NCBI GenBank assembly: GCA_902826685.1
Contig: CADEFT010000012.1
Span: 1-64,000, forward strand
Direction of reading: 5' to 3'
DNA: 64,000 bases
From: an uncultured Acidobacteriota bacterium
GTDB lineage: Bacteria > Acidobacteriota > Terriglobia > Bryobacterales > Bryobacteraceae
Below are positions 34,996-44,282 of this stretch, one piece after another. The notes under the pieces are model-generated. The model ran no database searches, was not told the DNA's origin, and saw only the letters and a list, made by a program, of their open reading frames with translations. A program made the translations under genes and the position numbers. The number at the start of each line of letters is the position of its first letter. Within the stretch, counting starts at the first letter, position 1.

Positions 34996-37101
34996 CTACC
35001 GTTTCCCCTCGATAAACGACCGCTCGAAATAGTACAAGAATCCGTCCTCGGCACCCACCAGCAGATCCAGCCGTCCATCGCCATCCCAATCGGCTGCGTT
35101 CGGAGTGGGACTGTGCCCGGCCAGATTCGCCTTCACGATCGTCCCGCGCAGTTGCATCACGGGCTTTGACTGGGTGCCGGTGTTTTCATACCACACCGGA
35201 CCCGCGTCCGAATCGGTGATCAGATCCAGATCGCCGTCCGCATCCCAATCCGCCAGTTCGATCTTGCGGCGCCCGCTGCGGCCCGCGCGGCCCGCCGCCA
35301 GATTCAGAAAGCGCCCGCCCGCATCGACGAAAATCCGTTCGGACGGACCCAGCCGCAGAGTCCCGTTCACACGAGACCGCCGGAACAGGCAAAGATAACC
35401 TTGATGGTTCAGCATCGCCAGATCGGGCAACCCGTCGCGATCCCAGTCCACCATCTTCGGAGTCGTACGCCACTGCGTCAACAGTTGCTTCGGCTTCGGC
35501 TGCCACCAGACCCAATCGGGCTTAGGCGGAGCGCCCGGCCATTCCACTTCCACCGGCTGCGCTTCGGCCAGGCCGCCGGCCGTTCCGCGATACCAAACGA
35601 TATCGCCCCAAATATCGTTCACCATGATGTCGAGCCTGCCGTCCAAATCCCAATCCGCTACTGACGGATTCGAGTAGCCCCACTTGGCTTCAGCCGGACC
35701 CTGCACGCTGCCATTGGGACCCGCGATCCGGCGGATCGTCTTCCCGCCAGCCTTCAGGTAGCCGCGATCGGCGAACGCCGGCCGCCCTTTCTCGCCCGTA
35801 TTTTCGAAGTACTGCAGGTAACCCGCTGAGTTGCCCACGATCAGATCCAACCTGCCGTCGCCGTTCCAATCGACGGCCACCGGCCGGGAGAGCGCACCGC
35901 TCTTGAGGAAGGGATCCACCTGCTCCAGATACCGCGCGGGAGCGAAGTTCGGCTCCTCCCCACGCGGCGCCTGATTCTCAAAGAACGCCACCACGCCGTC
36001 TTCTTCTCCCACCAGGAGGGACGGGCGGCCGTCGCGATGCCACGGCACCACGCGCGGCTGAATCATGCAGAGGTCCAGCCGGAACGGCATCAGCACGCCT
36101 TCGCTCAAACCCGCGCCCGTGTTGCGAAACAGGGTGACGGTGTCGAGGAATCCGCCGCCGATCAGATCCCACTTTCCGGTCCCGCGCCAATCCACCGGAT
36201 TGGGGGCCGGACTCCCATACAGATCGATCTCGCGCCCGCCGGCCTGCAGCTTCACCGGCTCGGCATATTGCGGATTCTCGTTGGTACCGACGTTCCGGTG
36301 CAGCCACACGTAGCCATGCAGCGGCCCCCGCAGCCACTTTCCGTTCTCATCGAAGGCGTCGTCCCAGCCGTAGTCGCGCCAATCGCTGACTCCGATCAAC
36401 AGATCGATCCGGCCGTCGCGATCCCAATCCACCGGATACCAAAGATCGTCGCGGCCCACGTGATAGCCGCGCTTCAGTGGAATGGACGTAGGCTTCGACA
36501 GACGATTGCGGCGCACATCGTCAAACCAAACTCCACTCGATATCAGGTCCACACGGCCGTCGCCATTGAAATCCGCCGCCACCAGATCCTTCTGTCCCGG
36601 GCCAAGCCACACCGCGCGGTCATAGAGCGGGCGCTGGTTGGATCCGATGTTCCGGAACAGGTAAGTGCCGTTGTAAGGCCGATCGACGCAGGCCACGATG
36701 AGATCGGTATCGCCATCCTCATCGAAATCGAGACCCACCGGATGAGCCCACAACCCGACGCCGAGTTTGCCGCGCACGCCCGCCGCTCCGTACGTCATGC
36801 GATCGCCGGTGCCGATCATGGCCGGTTCGGCGGCACGCTGCCCCGCCGCACCTTCTTCATAGCGGACGATGTACTCCCCGGCGCCGCCGGAAACGAAGCT
36901 GATGCGTGCCTTCGGCGCACGCCAATCCACCTTCGTGGGCCTGGCCGGGCCGCCGGCCGCGGGCGCTACACTGAGCGAATCCGGGTTAAAGGAGGCGGGA
37001 AGCGCCGTCTCCACCAGCACCGGCTTGCCGGCAGGCTGCGCCGTGGAATGGCGGAACTCACCGGCCGTCAACATCGTAGTCAGGTAGAGGGATATGAGCA
37101 T
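34996..37101 (-). CDS. Exported FG-GAP/VCBS repeat beta-propeller protein
   Basis: A 701-residue secreted protein. It has a short signal (MLISLYLTTMLTAG), an N-terminal segment of about 100 residues, then many FG-GAP/VCBS-type blades carrying the Asp-rich Ca-binding pattern. Examples are DFDEDGDTDLIV, DFNGDGRVDLIS, DWDRDGRIDLLIG and DWDGDGRLDLLVG. These fold into integrin-like beta-propellers used for binding. The start at 37101 is chosen for the signal; a longer reading from 37161 has none. Its first 8 bp overlap the start of the divergent PQQ dehydrogenase gene. Partner unknown. Confidence 0.82.
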   Translation of the reverse strand: MLISLYLTTMLTAGEFRHSTAQPAGKPVLVETALPASFNPDSLSVAPAAGGPARPTKVDWRAPKARISFVSGGAGEYIVRYEEGAAGQRAAEPAMIGTGDRMTYGAAGVRGKLGVGLWAHPVGLDFDEDGDTDLIVACVDRPYNGTYLFRNIGSNQRPLYDRAVWLGPGQKDLVAADFNGDGRVDLISSGVWFDDVRRNRLSKPTSIPLKRGYHVGRDDLWYPVDWDRDGRIDLLIGVSDWRDYGWDDAFDENGKWLRGPLHGYVWLHRNVGTNENPQYAEPVKLQAGGREIDLYGSPAPNPVDWRGTGKWDLIGGGFLDTVTLFRNTGAGLSEGVLMPFRLDLCMIQPRVVPWHRDGRPSLLVGEEDGVVAFFENQAPRGEEPNFAPARYLEQVDPFLKSGALSRPVAVDWNGDGRLDLIVGNSAGYLQYFENTGEKGRPAFADRGYLKAGGKTIRRIAGPNGSVQGPAEAKWGYSNPSVADWDLDGRLDIMVNDIWGDIVWYRGTAGGLAEAQPVEVEWPGAPPKPDWVWWQPKPKQLLTQWRTTPKMVDWDRDGLPDLAMLNHQGYLCLFRRSRVNGTLRLGPSERIFVDAGGRFLNLAAGRAGRSGRRKIELADWDADGDLDLITDSDAGPVWYENTGTQSKPVMQLRGTIVKANLAGHSPTPNAADWDGDGRLDLLVGAEDGFLYYFERSFIEGKR

Positions 37102-38773
37102 CGGAATATCAAGCCTATCGAAGTGGAGCGGCCTGCCGCTGGCGATCGCCACTCTCACCATTCTGCCGGCCGCTCCGCGGATCGAACGGGCCTGGACCTA
37201 TGAGACCAACGCCCACCCGCCTAACCGGCGCGCCGCGCAGATCGCCGCCTTCGAAGCGACTCCGGTTCTGCATGGCAATCTGCTCTACGTCATTACGCCG
37301 TTCAATGAATTGATCGCGCTCGATCCGGCTACCGGCGTCGAGCGGTGGCGGTATGACCCCAAGGTCGACGGGAATCGAAACTACTCCGAAGCGACCGCGC
37401 GCGGAGTGGCCGCGGCGGGAGATCGCATCGTGTTCGGCACAATCGATGCCAGGTTGATCGCGTTGGAGGCGCGCACCGGCAAGCGCATCTGGGAGACGCC
37501 GATTGGCGGGAATGCCGCCGATGGCAATTTCCAGGTGACATCGGCGCCGGTGCCGTTCCGGAACGCCGTGATCATCGGTTCCGCCATCGGAGACAACGGC
37601 CGCGCCGCCATGGACAAGGGCACCGTGCGTGCCTTCGATATCCGCACGGGCAAGCCGCTTTGGACCTGGGAAGCCACTCCGGCCGGCAACACCGGCGCGG
37701 CCAATGCCTGGGCGCCGATGTCGGTGGACGCGGCCCGCGGCATGGTGTTCGTGCCCACCGGAAGCGCCTCACCCGATTTCTATGGCGGGTTGCGGCCGGG
37801 TGACAACCGGCACGCCAATTCCGTCGTCGCGCTCGATGCGGCCACTGGCAAGCTTCTGTGGTCCTTTCAAGTGGTCCACCACGATTTGTGGGACTATGAC
37901 GTCGCTTCCCGGCCCGAATTAATCGACATCGGCGGCAAGCCCGCTGTCGCCGTGCTGACGAAGGTAGGGCACTACTTCGCCCTCGACCGGCTCACCGGCA
38001 AACCGCTGCTGGCGGTGGAAGAGCGCCCGGTACCGAAATCCACCGTGGAAGGCGAGGTGGCATCGCCCACGCAGCCCTTCCCGGTGAGCGGCGTCTTCAC
38101 CGGACAGAAATTCGTGCCGCGCGAAGGGTGGTGCGACGAGCAGTTTCGCAAGCTTCGCTATGACGGCGTTTTCACACCGCCCAGTCTGGAAGGTTCGCTG
38201 CTGTTCCCCGGCAACGTCGGCGGAGCCAACTGGGGCAGTGGAGCCTACGATGCCACCGGCGGTCTGCTGTTTGTCGCAGCCAACCGGTTGGCAACCGCCG
38301 TCCGCCTGATTCCGCGCGCGGCCTACGATTCCGCGCGGCATGGTGAAACCGGCGAACGCTGGGGCCAGGAATACGCCGCCCAATCCGGAGCGCCTTTCGG
38401 CATGGCCCGACGCACTTTCATAGGACCGGACGGCCGGCCCTGCAACCAGGAACCCTGGGGCGCCCTGGCCGCCATCGACGTAGCCACCGGCAAGCTGCGT
38501 TGGGAAGCGCCCATGATGCCCAGCCTGGGCGGACCGCTCGCCGTCGATGGCCTGGTCTTCTTCGGCGGCACTCTGTTTGAAACCAAGTTACGCGCCTATT
38601 CCGCGATGGATGGCCGGAAAGTCTGGGAAACGGATCTGCCGTTTTCGGCTAACTCCGTTCCGGGGACTTACAAGTGGAAGGGAAAGCGGTATGTAGTGGT
38701 TTGCGCCGGCGGCCACGGCAAGGTGGATGGTGCAAAGCTTGGCGGCACGGTACTGGCTTATACCATCGAGTGA
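37094..38773 (+). CDS. Quinoprotein (PQQ-dependent) alcohol/glucose dehydrogenase
   Basis: A 559-residue periplasmic enzyme with a signal peptide (about residues 1-26) and a beta-propeller built of repeated Trp-containing blades. Examples are GVERWRYDPKV, GKRIWETPIGG, GKPLWTWEATP and GKLRWEAPMMP. Typical PQQ-binding region sequence includes HHDLWDYDVASRPELIDI. It oxidises a sugar or alcohol and passes electrons to quinone or a cytochrome; no haem domain is fused here. No pqq genes are in this window. It is head-to-head with the FG-GAP gene, with start codons 8 bp overlapped. Confidence 0.88.
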   Translation: MSIGISSLSKWSGLPLAIATLTILPAAPRIERAWTYETNAHPPNRRAAQIAAFEATPVLHGNLLYVITPFNELIALDPATGVERWRYDPKVDGNRNYSEATARGVAAAGDRIVFGTIDARLIALEARTGKRIWETPIGGNAADGNFQVTSAPVPFRNAVIIGSAIGDNGRAAMDKGTVRAFDIRTGKPLWTWEATPAGNTGAANAWAPMSVDAARGMVFVPTGSASPDFYGGLRPGDNRHANSVVALDAATGKLLWSFQVVHHDLWDYDVASRPELIDIGGKPAVAVLTKVGHYFALDRLTGKPLLAVEERPVPKSTVEGEVASPTQPFPVSGVFTGQKFVPREGWCDEQFRKLRYDGVFTPPSLEGSLLFPGNVGGANWGSGAYDATGGLLFVAANRLATAVRLIPRAAYDSARHGETGERWGQEYAAQSGAPFGMARRTFIGPDGRPCNQEPWGALAAIDVATGKLRWEAPMMPSLGGPLAVDGLVFFGGTLFETKLRAYSAMDGRKVWETDLPFSANSVPGTYKWKGKRYVVVCAGGHGKVDGAKLGGTVLAYTIE

Positions 38774-38947
38774 CCGGATTCACAATAAATAATGAAAGAG
38801 GTCAACATATGAACTGACGAATGTTCGGTCTTGGACGGATGACGCGCAATCTCCATTCGGCGCTCAATGTCCAGTTTGCCGACCACTCGGGCATTTCGGC
38901 GTGAACTAAACAGCGCTGTGGCGTATTCCACCCCAGCAGATTCTCAG

Positions 38948-39901
38948 TCACATTGAGGGATCGGGAGCCGCAGCCGTGTTCGGAGCGGTAAGATAATCGA
39001 TCCACCGCTTCACCAACGCGTCCAAGAATAGGCGAGCTTCGATGTCGCCCATGGGATCCGGGGGCGGGTCAGCCTGCGATCTCGCATGCCGCGAAAATCG
39101 ACCGATTGCCTCCTGGTGGTTCGCAGTGCGGCGAAAGCGTTCCCAGTCGGAACGTGAGCACAGTCTTTTTTCCACTACAGCCTTCCCACCTCCCACATCC
39201 TCCTCAACCACCTCACTCGCCTTGTAGAGGTTCGACCACATGTTGCCTTCTGCGCCCAGATAGTAAAGAGCTTCCTGAACGTCTTTGTTGGCTTTCAGCG
39301 ATGGAAGGATCGATGTAATAGGAGCAGATGTGCCGGTGAGAAACGCCTCAATCGCCGGAAACGCAGACGTGCCGTGCACGTGGACTGAGTAGCTCACGAT
39401 TCCGCGGCCGGTTCCGTTCGGCAACAGTTCCACTATGCTTTCAATTCGCACTCGATTGAAATGCGGGCAGAGGATGCGGGTCGCACCGTTCAATTGCGCG
39501 ATGCAGGTTTCAGCGAGATCATGTGCCCTTCCTATCTCCGCTTGGTCCGGAATTCGCGGATCCTCCACATAGAATCGTTCCTCCAATTCAATGAAACGGA
39601 TTTCCGATCCGCTCAACGCTTTCTCGAAAATGTAAAGGTCGATATCCGAGTCGCATTCGATGTGAATCCACCATCGTTGGCTCGCCTTCGCGTAAGAAAG
39701 TTTGGGGGCCGTTCTCTGGAACACAGTCGTGTTCACCTTTGCGCGAGGGTTCTGAACGGCCGGCACAATGTATTTGATGTTCTGCAGCCCCATTTCTTTC
39801 AAACATACAACGGCCGCGCGCGGCTTCGCGCTGAGCCGCGTGATTCGCCGCTGATCAGAATACATAGCCACATATCGAATCGTGTTACTCGGAAAAAGCA
39901 T
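38948..39901 (-). CDS. Unknown 317-residue protein in a lower-GC patch
   Basis: I do not recognise a defined domain. The protein is soluble, with no signal peptide or membrane helix. The middle is mixed alpha/beta (RIESIVELLPNGTGRGIVSYSVHVHG), and the C-terminal third is charged and His/Pro-rich (TANHQEAIGRFSRHARSQADPPPDP). Base composition is visibly less GC-rich than the surrounding genes, with less third-position bias. The start is uncertain (39901 or 39865), and no ribosome site was seen at either. It may be acquired. Confidence 0.5.
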   Translation of the reverse strand: MLFPSNTIRYVAMYSDQRRITRLSAKPRAAVVCLKEMGLQNIKYIVPAVQNPRAKVNTTVFQRTAPKLSYAKASQRWWIHIECDSDIDLYIFEKALSGSEIRFIELEERFYVEDPRIPDQAEIGRAHDLAETCIAQLNGATRILCPHFNRVRIESIVELLPNGTGRGIVSYSVHVHGTSAFPAIEAFLTGTSAPITSILPSLKANKDVQEALYYLGAEGNMWSNLYKASEVVEEDVGGGKAVVEKRLCSRSDWERFRRTANHQEAIGRFSRHARSQADPPPDPMGDIEARLFLDALVKRWIDYLTAPNTAAAPDPSM

Positions 39902-40616
39902 TGAGCTTGGCGGGAGCCTTCAGGGCGAGAAGACGCATTTGCCATCATGCCGTCGCTGTACTCTCCTCTCAGACCCGGTTGATCACCGAGGCCGAAAGAC
40001 AAACCCGTGAGGTTAACCCAAAGTAGGAGATGTCGGCAATGAGGCGGCGGGCAACAGTGCTCATCGCCGCAATCCTCATGATCCTCACCAGCGCGAACCT
40101 CGTGCTGATCGCCCAAAACCTGGGATCCGCGCCAAGGTCAACGTAGCGGTCCAAGACCAAACCGGCGCGCAGCCGGAAGGCGCAGTCCTCAATCTCGTCA
40201 ACTGGATAGGAACGTCATCGCACCGGTCGCCGCCGCGCTCGCCATGCCGGCGCTCAGCCGGAGGGTCCCTATCTCAACAGCGTCGACTGGCGTGGCATCT
40301 AGAGCGCAGGCCGAGACCAACCGCCCCTTTCGGTACATCCCATGCCAACTCTTCTCTACGACATCATGGCGCGTTGTCCTGCTGCTGGTGGGACCGGCGG
40401 CGTTCGTCTGCCTGTTGAACGCCGGAATCGCGCTCCGCAAGTAAGGCGGCACTGTCTTCTGGGTAGGTGGCTGGTTCTCGAAGCATGCTCTGGGCCATCA
40501 CCTTCCTCGGGCTCGAACCCACGCTAAGATGGTTCCAGGCGCTCGGGTTCCGCAGTCGGCACTCCGTGGCTGGCCGGTGTACAGCAGGACATCTCAACGT
40601 TCGCAAGTAGGTCAGT
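39902..40616. other. Gene-poor 715-bp stretch with gene debris
   Basis: No convincing complete gene was found. The plus strand holds a small open frame (40030-40146), followed by two shifted frames that look like continuations (KVNVAVQDQTGAQPEG and then NVIAPVAAALAMPAL). A further hydrophobic end piece lies near 40380-40444 (WRVVLLLVGPAAFVCLL). Together they look like fragments of one or two small membrane proteins broken by frameshifts. The remainder, to 40616, shows only short random frames and no tRNA, repeat or promoter that I can support. Confidence 0.5.
40030..40146 (+). pseudogene. Small hydrophobic protein start, probably broken
   Basis: A 38-residue frame, with AGGAG directly before ATG, encodes RRRATVLIAAILMILTSANLV, a convincing signal or membrane helix. 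It stops early at TAG 40144. Shifting one frame near 40130 continues with KVNVAVQDQTGAQPEGAVLNLVN. That resembles a short exported domain followed by another hydrophobic part, as in TrbC/VirB2-like pilins or a carboxypeptidase-regulatory module. Identity is unsettled; a small real protein cannot be excluded. Confidence 0.25.
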
Positions 40617-40841
40617 ATGTCGGTTGAACAAGCCATTCTCGATGCAGTTCGATCCCTTCCACTCGACAAGCAGCAGGAGATCTTAAGCCATGCAACACGC
40701 CTGCGCGACGAGATTAGTTCGAAAAGGCCGTTTCAAAGCATAAAGGGTATCCTGGCTGGCCAGGGGATTTCGATTTCGGCCGAGGACATCGACGAAGCCA
40801 GGCGCGAGATGTGGAAGAACTTCCCATCGGAAGACATCTGA
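40617..40841 (+). CDS. Antitoxin of VapBC-like pair (DUF2281-like)
   Basis: A 74-residue protein starting MSVEQAILDAVRSLPLDKQQEIL, a helical N-terminal dimerisation region. It ends with IDEARREMWKNFPSEDI, the toxin-binding tail found in DUF2281-type antitoxins. AGGT lies a few bases before the ATG. Its stop overlaps the toxin start by 1 nt (TGATG), the usual antitoxin-first coupling. It probably represses its own operon; no operator was found. Confidence 0.75.
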   Translation: MSVEQAILDAVRSLPLDKQQEILSHATRLRDEISSKRPFQSIKGILAGQGISISAEDIDEARREMWKNFPSEDI

Positions 40842-41242
40842 TGGCCGCGGTTCTCGCCGACACACACGCACTCCTGTGGTATTTGACGTCAGACCCTCGG
40901 ATCTCCCGCGCCGCCACTGCCGCTCTGGACAATGCAACTGCGGCTGGCGATCCCATATTCGTTTCCGCTATCACGATGGTGGAGATCCAATATCTCGTCG
41001 AAAAGGGACGTCTCAGATCCGATGACCAACGAATCGTAGTCGCGAGTATTGATGACGTTGGAAATCCGGCGCGCCTTGTTCCCGTGGACCGCGTGGTCGT
41101 AGACACTCTGGGCCAAGTCGGCCGGTACGAGGTCCCCGACTTGCCTGACCGAGTCATCGCCGCCACAGCTCTCGCACTCGGCGTTCCGCTGTTAAGCCGT
41201 GATCGGAAAATCCGGGCATCAGGAGTCGACACGATCTGGTAG
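40841..41242 (+). CDS. PIN-domain toxin, VapC-like
   Basis: A 133-residue PIN ribonuclease. It has the N-terminal Asp in VLADTHALLWYL (Asp7), Glu in AITMVEIQYL, and the later acidic residues in DLPDRVIAATAL and SRDRKIRAS, so the active-site set looks complete. It starts at ATG 40841, coupled to the antitoxin by TGATG; a reading from 40811 would overlap the antitoxin much further. The 3' end lies 21 bp from the convergent YchF-like gene. Confidence 0.85.
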   Translation: MAAVLADTHALLWYLTSDPRISRAATAALDNATAAGDPIFVSAITMVEIQYLVEKGRLRSDDQRIVVASIDDVGNPARLVPVDRVVVDTLGQVGRYEVPDLPDRVIAATALALGVPLLSRDRKIRASGVDTIW

Positions 41243-41263
41243 GCGAACCTATCGGGTCAGCCA

Positions 41264-42334
41264 CTAAGAATGCCGGATCACCAGCACATCCCCATCCTTG
41301 ACAATATATTCCTTACCTTCAAGCCGCAGCAGCCCTTTTTCCCGCACACCCGGATATCCGCCCAAATCCGTCAGGTTCTTCCAGTTCACCACCTCGGCGC
41401 GGATGAACTTCTTCTCGAAATCGCTGTGGATCGCGCCCGCCGCCTTCACCGCCGTGCTGCTTTGCGGAATCGTCCACGCGCGCACTTCGGTTTCTCCGGC
41501 GGTGAGGAAGCTCATCAACCCCAGCAGCGAGTAAGTGGCCGTGATAATGCGCAGCAGTCCGGGTTCGGCCAACCCATAGCTGCCCATCAACTCCTTCGCT
41601 TCGTCGGGCCCCAATTCCGCCAGTTCCGCTTCGATCTTGCCGCAAACCACGGCGACCTCGGTGCCGGGCTTCGCCCCCAGTTTCTCGCGATAGGCTTTCT
41701 CCACTTCGGCCAGTTTCGCGGCGTCTTCTTCGCCCGCGTTTAGCACATAGAGCATCGGCTTCTGCGAAAGGAATTGAAAACCGCGGATGCGCTTCTCCTC
41801 GTCGGTGGAAAGCGTCATGCCGCGCAGCGGCGTGTTCTCTTCGAGCATCGCCTTGCAGCGCATCAGCAGGTCGTGTTCCTGATCGAGCTCCGGATTGCGG
41901 ATCTTCTTGCGATCCTTCTCCACCCGCTCCAGACGCTTTTCCACCACCACCAGATCGCTCAACACCAGTTCCATGTCCACGTCGTCGCGATCGCGCGCGG
42001 CATCCACACTGCCCTTTTCGTGCGGCACGCTCGGATCCTCGAAGATGCGAAGCACATGGGCCAGCGCATCCACCACGCGAAGACTCGCCAGATAGGAGGG
42101 ATCGCGCAGCGCCTCCTTCGAAATGGCCGGGAAATCGACGTATTCCACCACGGCTTGCGTGATCTTGGGCGGGTCGAAGATTTTGGCGAGAGCGTCCAGA
42201 CGGGGATCCGGCACCTTGGCGATGCCGATGCGCGTTTCGAGCGAGCCCACGCGGGCCGCCTCGTGTACGCCGGTCAAAATAGTAAATAAAGAGGTCTTGC
42301 CCGTCATGGGCAATCCGATAATGGCGGTTCTCAT
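41264..42334 (-). CDS. ychF: YchF-family GTPase/ATPase, divergent
   Basis: A 356-residue P-loop protein of the Obg/YchF family that binds ribosomes and regulates translation or stress in other bacteria. G1 reads GLPMTGKTS (residues 7-15) instead of GLPNVGKS. The G3 region reads YVDFPAI instead of DIAGL. G4 is VLNAGEED, compatible with the NxxE of YchF. The C-terminal TGS-like domain (about residues 275-356, FEKKFIRAEVVNWK) is well kept. It is last in a row of housekeeping genes on this strand, 19 bp after MoxR. It could be a paralogue with altered nucleotide use. Confidence 0.85.
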   Translation of the reverse strand: MRTAIIGLPMTGKTSLFTILTGVHEAARVGSLETRIGIAKVPDPRLDALAKIFDPPKITQAVVEYVDFPAISKEALRDPSYLASLRVVDALAHVLRIFEDPSVPHEKGSVDAARDRDDVDMELVLSDLVVVEKRLERVEKDRKKIRNPELDQEHDLLMRCKAMLEENTPLRGMTLSTDEEKRIRGFQFLSQKPMLYVLNAGEEDAAKLAEVEKAYREKLGAKPGTEVAVVCGKIEAELAELGPDEAKELMGSYGLAEPGLLRIITATYSLLGLMSFLTAGETEVRAWTIPQSSTAVKAAGAIHSDFEKKFIRAEVVNWKNLTDLGGYPGVREKGLLRLEGKEYIVKDGDVLVIRHS

Positions 42335-42353
42335 GAATGGTCCGTGAAAGAAA

Positions 42354-43337
42354 TCAGAGGGGTACTTCTACAAAGGTCAGTATCTCATTGAGGATGCGCT
42401 CGGCCGTTTCGTGGGTGCGCTGCGAAGGGCTCATGCGGCTGCTGACGGTCACGCGATGGGCGAAGACCGGCGGCACCAGGCGCTTCACGTCGTCCGGGAT
42501 GGCGTAGTCGCGCCGTTCGAGCATGGCCAGCGCCTGCGTGGCGCGGTAAAGCGCCTGCGCCCCGCGCGGACTCGCTCCGAGCGCCAGCGCTTCATGGTCG
42601 CGCGTCCGCGCCACGATCGCCAGCATGTAATCCACCAGCGATTCATCCACCCGCACGCCCGGCACCAATGCCTGCATGCGCAGCAGTTCGGCGCCCGTGA
42701 CGATGGCCCGCATCTCCGAAGGCGGCTGGATCCGGTCCCGCAGAATCGCGCGCTCACTGGCCTGGTCCGGATACCCCATGCGCAGACGCATCAGAAACCG
42801 GTCCAACTGCGATTCCGGCAGCGGATAGGTTCCGTGATGCTCCACCGGGTTCTGCGTGGCGATCACCATGAACGGATCGTCGAGCGGATGGGACCGCCCG
42901 TCCATGGTCACCTGGCGCTCGTTCATGGCCTCAAGCAGCGCCGATTGCGTTTTGGGAGTGGCGCGATTGATCTCGTCGGCCAGCAGGAAGTTCGTAAAGA
43001 CCGGCCCCGGCTTAAACTCGAACTCGCCCGAGTGCGCGTTGTAAATCGTAACGCCCAGCACATCGCTCGGCAGCATGTCGGAGGTGAATTGCAGCCGGTG
43101 AAACGAAGAATGAACCGAGCGCGCCAACGCCTGCGCCAGCGTGGTTTTCCCGACCCCCGGAACGTCTTCGATGAGCAGGTGGCCTTTGGCGAGCAGAGTC
43201 ACCAGGCTGAGGCGGACCGCTTCGCTCTTGCCCCGGATCGCCAGGCCCAGCGACGCTTCGAGTTCTGACAGACGTTCGAAGGCCTGGGGGTAACGGAAGG
43301 CGTCCGGCGGGGCAGCAATCGTTTCCCGCTGGCTCAT
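42354..43337 (-). CDS. MoxR-family AAA+ ATPase
   Basis: A 327-residue chaperone-like ATPase. It has Walker A DVPGVGKTTLAQAL, Walker B LLADEINRATPK, sensor 1 in VIATQNPVEHHGTYPLPE, and a C-terminal lid. MoxR proteins usually act with VWA or DUF58 proteins encoded next door, but here the neighbours are era and YchF, so the partner is elsewhere. The start at 43337 is preferred over 43358 because AGGA precedes it. Confidence 0.9.
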   Translation of the reverse strand: MSQRETIAAPPDAFRYPQAFERLSELEASLGLAIRGKSEAVRLSLVTLLAKGHLLIEDVPGVGKTTLAQALARSVHSSFHRLQFTSDMLPSDVLGVTIYNAHSGEFEFKPGPVFTNFLLADEINRATPKTQSALLEAMNERQVTMDGRSHPLDDPFMVIATQNPVEHHGTYPLPESQLDRFLMRLRMGYPDQASERAILRDRIQPPSEMRAIVTGAELLRMQALVPGVRVDESLVDYMLAIVARTRDHEALALGASPRGAQALYRATQALAMLERRDYAIPDDVKRLVPPVFAHRVTVSSRMSPSQRTHETAERILNEILTFVEVPL

Positions 43338-43361
43338 TGGTCCTATCTTACCCGACATCGT

Positions 43362-44282
43362 TTATTGGACGCCGTGCGGCTCCAATTCGTTGACGAACTG
43401 GGCTTTCTGGCGCCAATTTTCGTTCACGCGGACAAACAACTCCAGGTAAACCTTGCGGCCGATCAGCTTTTCGATCTCCAACCGCGCTTCCGTGCCGATG
43501 CGCTTGAGCATCGACGCCTTCTGTCCAATGACGATGGCCTTGTGGCTCGGGCGTTCGACATGAATCGTGGCCAGGATGCGCGCCAGGGCGGGATTGGCGT
43601 CATCCCACTTATCCACCACCACGGCGGTGGAATGCGGCACCTCCTGCCGCGTCAGCAGCAGGATCTTTTCCCGCACCAGTTCGGCGGCCAGGAACCGCTC
43701 CGGCTGATCGGTCAGATAGTCCTCGGGGAAATAGCGCGGCCCCTCGGGCATGCGCGATACGATCGCCTGGCGCAGAATCTCCACGCCTTCGCCCGATTGC
43801 GCCGAAAGCGGGATGTACTCGGCGAAATCGTGGTGCTGGCGGTAGGTTTCAAGCAGCACCAGCAGCGACGGTTTGTCTCTCACCAGATCGATCTTGTTCA
43901 GCACCAGGATGGCGGGCGTCGAGACGCGCTTGATCCATTCGAGCGCCTCGAGGTCGGCGGCGGAGAACGCGCGCGACGCATCGGCCACGAAGACGATCAG
44001 GTTCCGGCCTTCGAGTGCGTCCCTAACGTGCTGCATCATCCGCTTGTGCAGCAGATTCTTGGGTTCATGAATTCCCGGCGTGTCGAGAAACACCAGTTGC
44101 GCGCCGGGTCCGGTCCACACGCCTTGAATCATCGTGCGCGTGGTCTGCGGCTTATCGGCGACGATGGCGAGCTTGGTGCCGAGCATGGCGTTCAACAGCG
44201 TCGATTTGCCCGCGTTCGGGCGGCCTACCAGGGAGATGAATCCCGAGCGATGAACCGCGCCGCCGTCAGTCGTGATGTCCAT
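43362..44282 (-). CDS. era: Ribosome-assembly GTPase Era
   Basis: A 306-residue GTPase that binds 16S rRNA near its 3' end and assists 30S maturation. It has G1 GRPNAGKST, G3 DTPGI, G4 LNKIDL, and a C-terminal type II KH domain with GQKASMLKRIG and YLELFVRVNENW. The N-terminus has a few extra residues (MDITTDGGAVH) before the G domain. It overlaps the CorC-like gene upstream by 17 bp and lies in the usual phoH-ybeY-corC-era order. Confidence 0.95.
   Translation of the reverse strand: MDITTDGGAVHRSGFISLVGRPNAGKSTLLNAMLGTKLAIVADKPQTTRTMIQGVWTGPGAQLVFLDTPGIHEPKNLLHKRMMQHVRDALEGRNLIVFVADASRAFSAADLEALEWIKRVSTPAILVLNKIDLVRDKPSLLVLLETYRQHHDFAEYIPLSAQSGEGVEILRQAIVSRMPEGPRYFPEDYLTDQPERFLAAELVREKILLLTRQEVPHSTAVVVDKWDDANPALARILATIHVERPSHKAIVIGQKASMLKRIGTEARLEIEKLIGRKVYLELFVRVNENWRQKAQFVNELEPHGVQ

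Noticed and set aside
38802..39005. A 67-codon minus-strand frame in the low-GC patch
   Set aside because: No ribosome site, no domain, and overlap with the end of a better supported gene.
40500..40560. Sequence resembling a tRNA T-arm (CTCGAACCC)
   Set aside because: No matching D-arm, anticodon arm or acceptor stem could be drawn around it.
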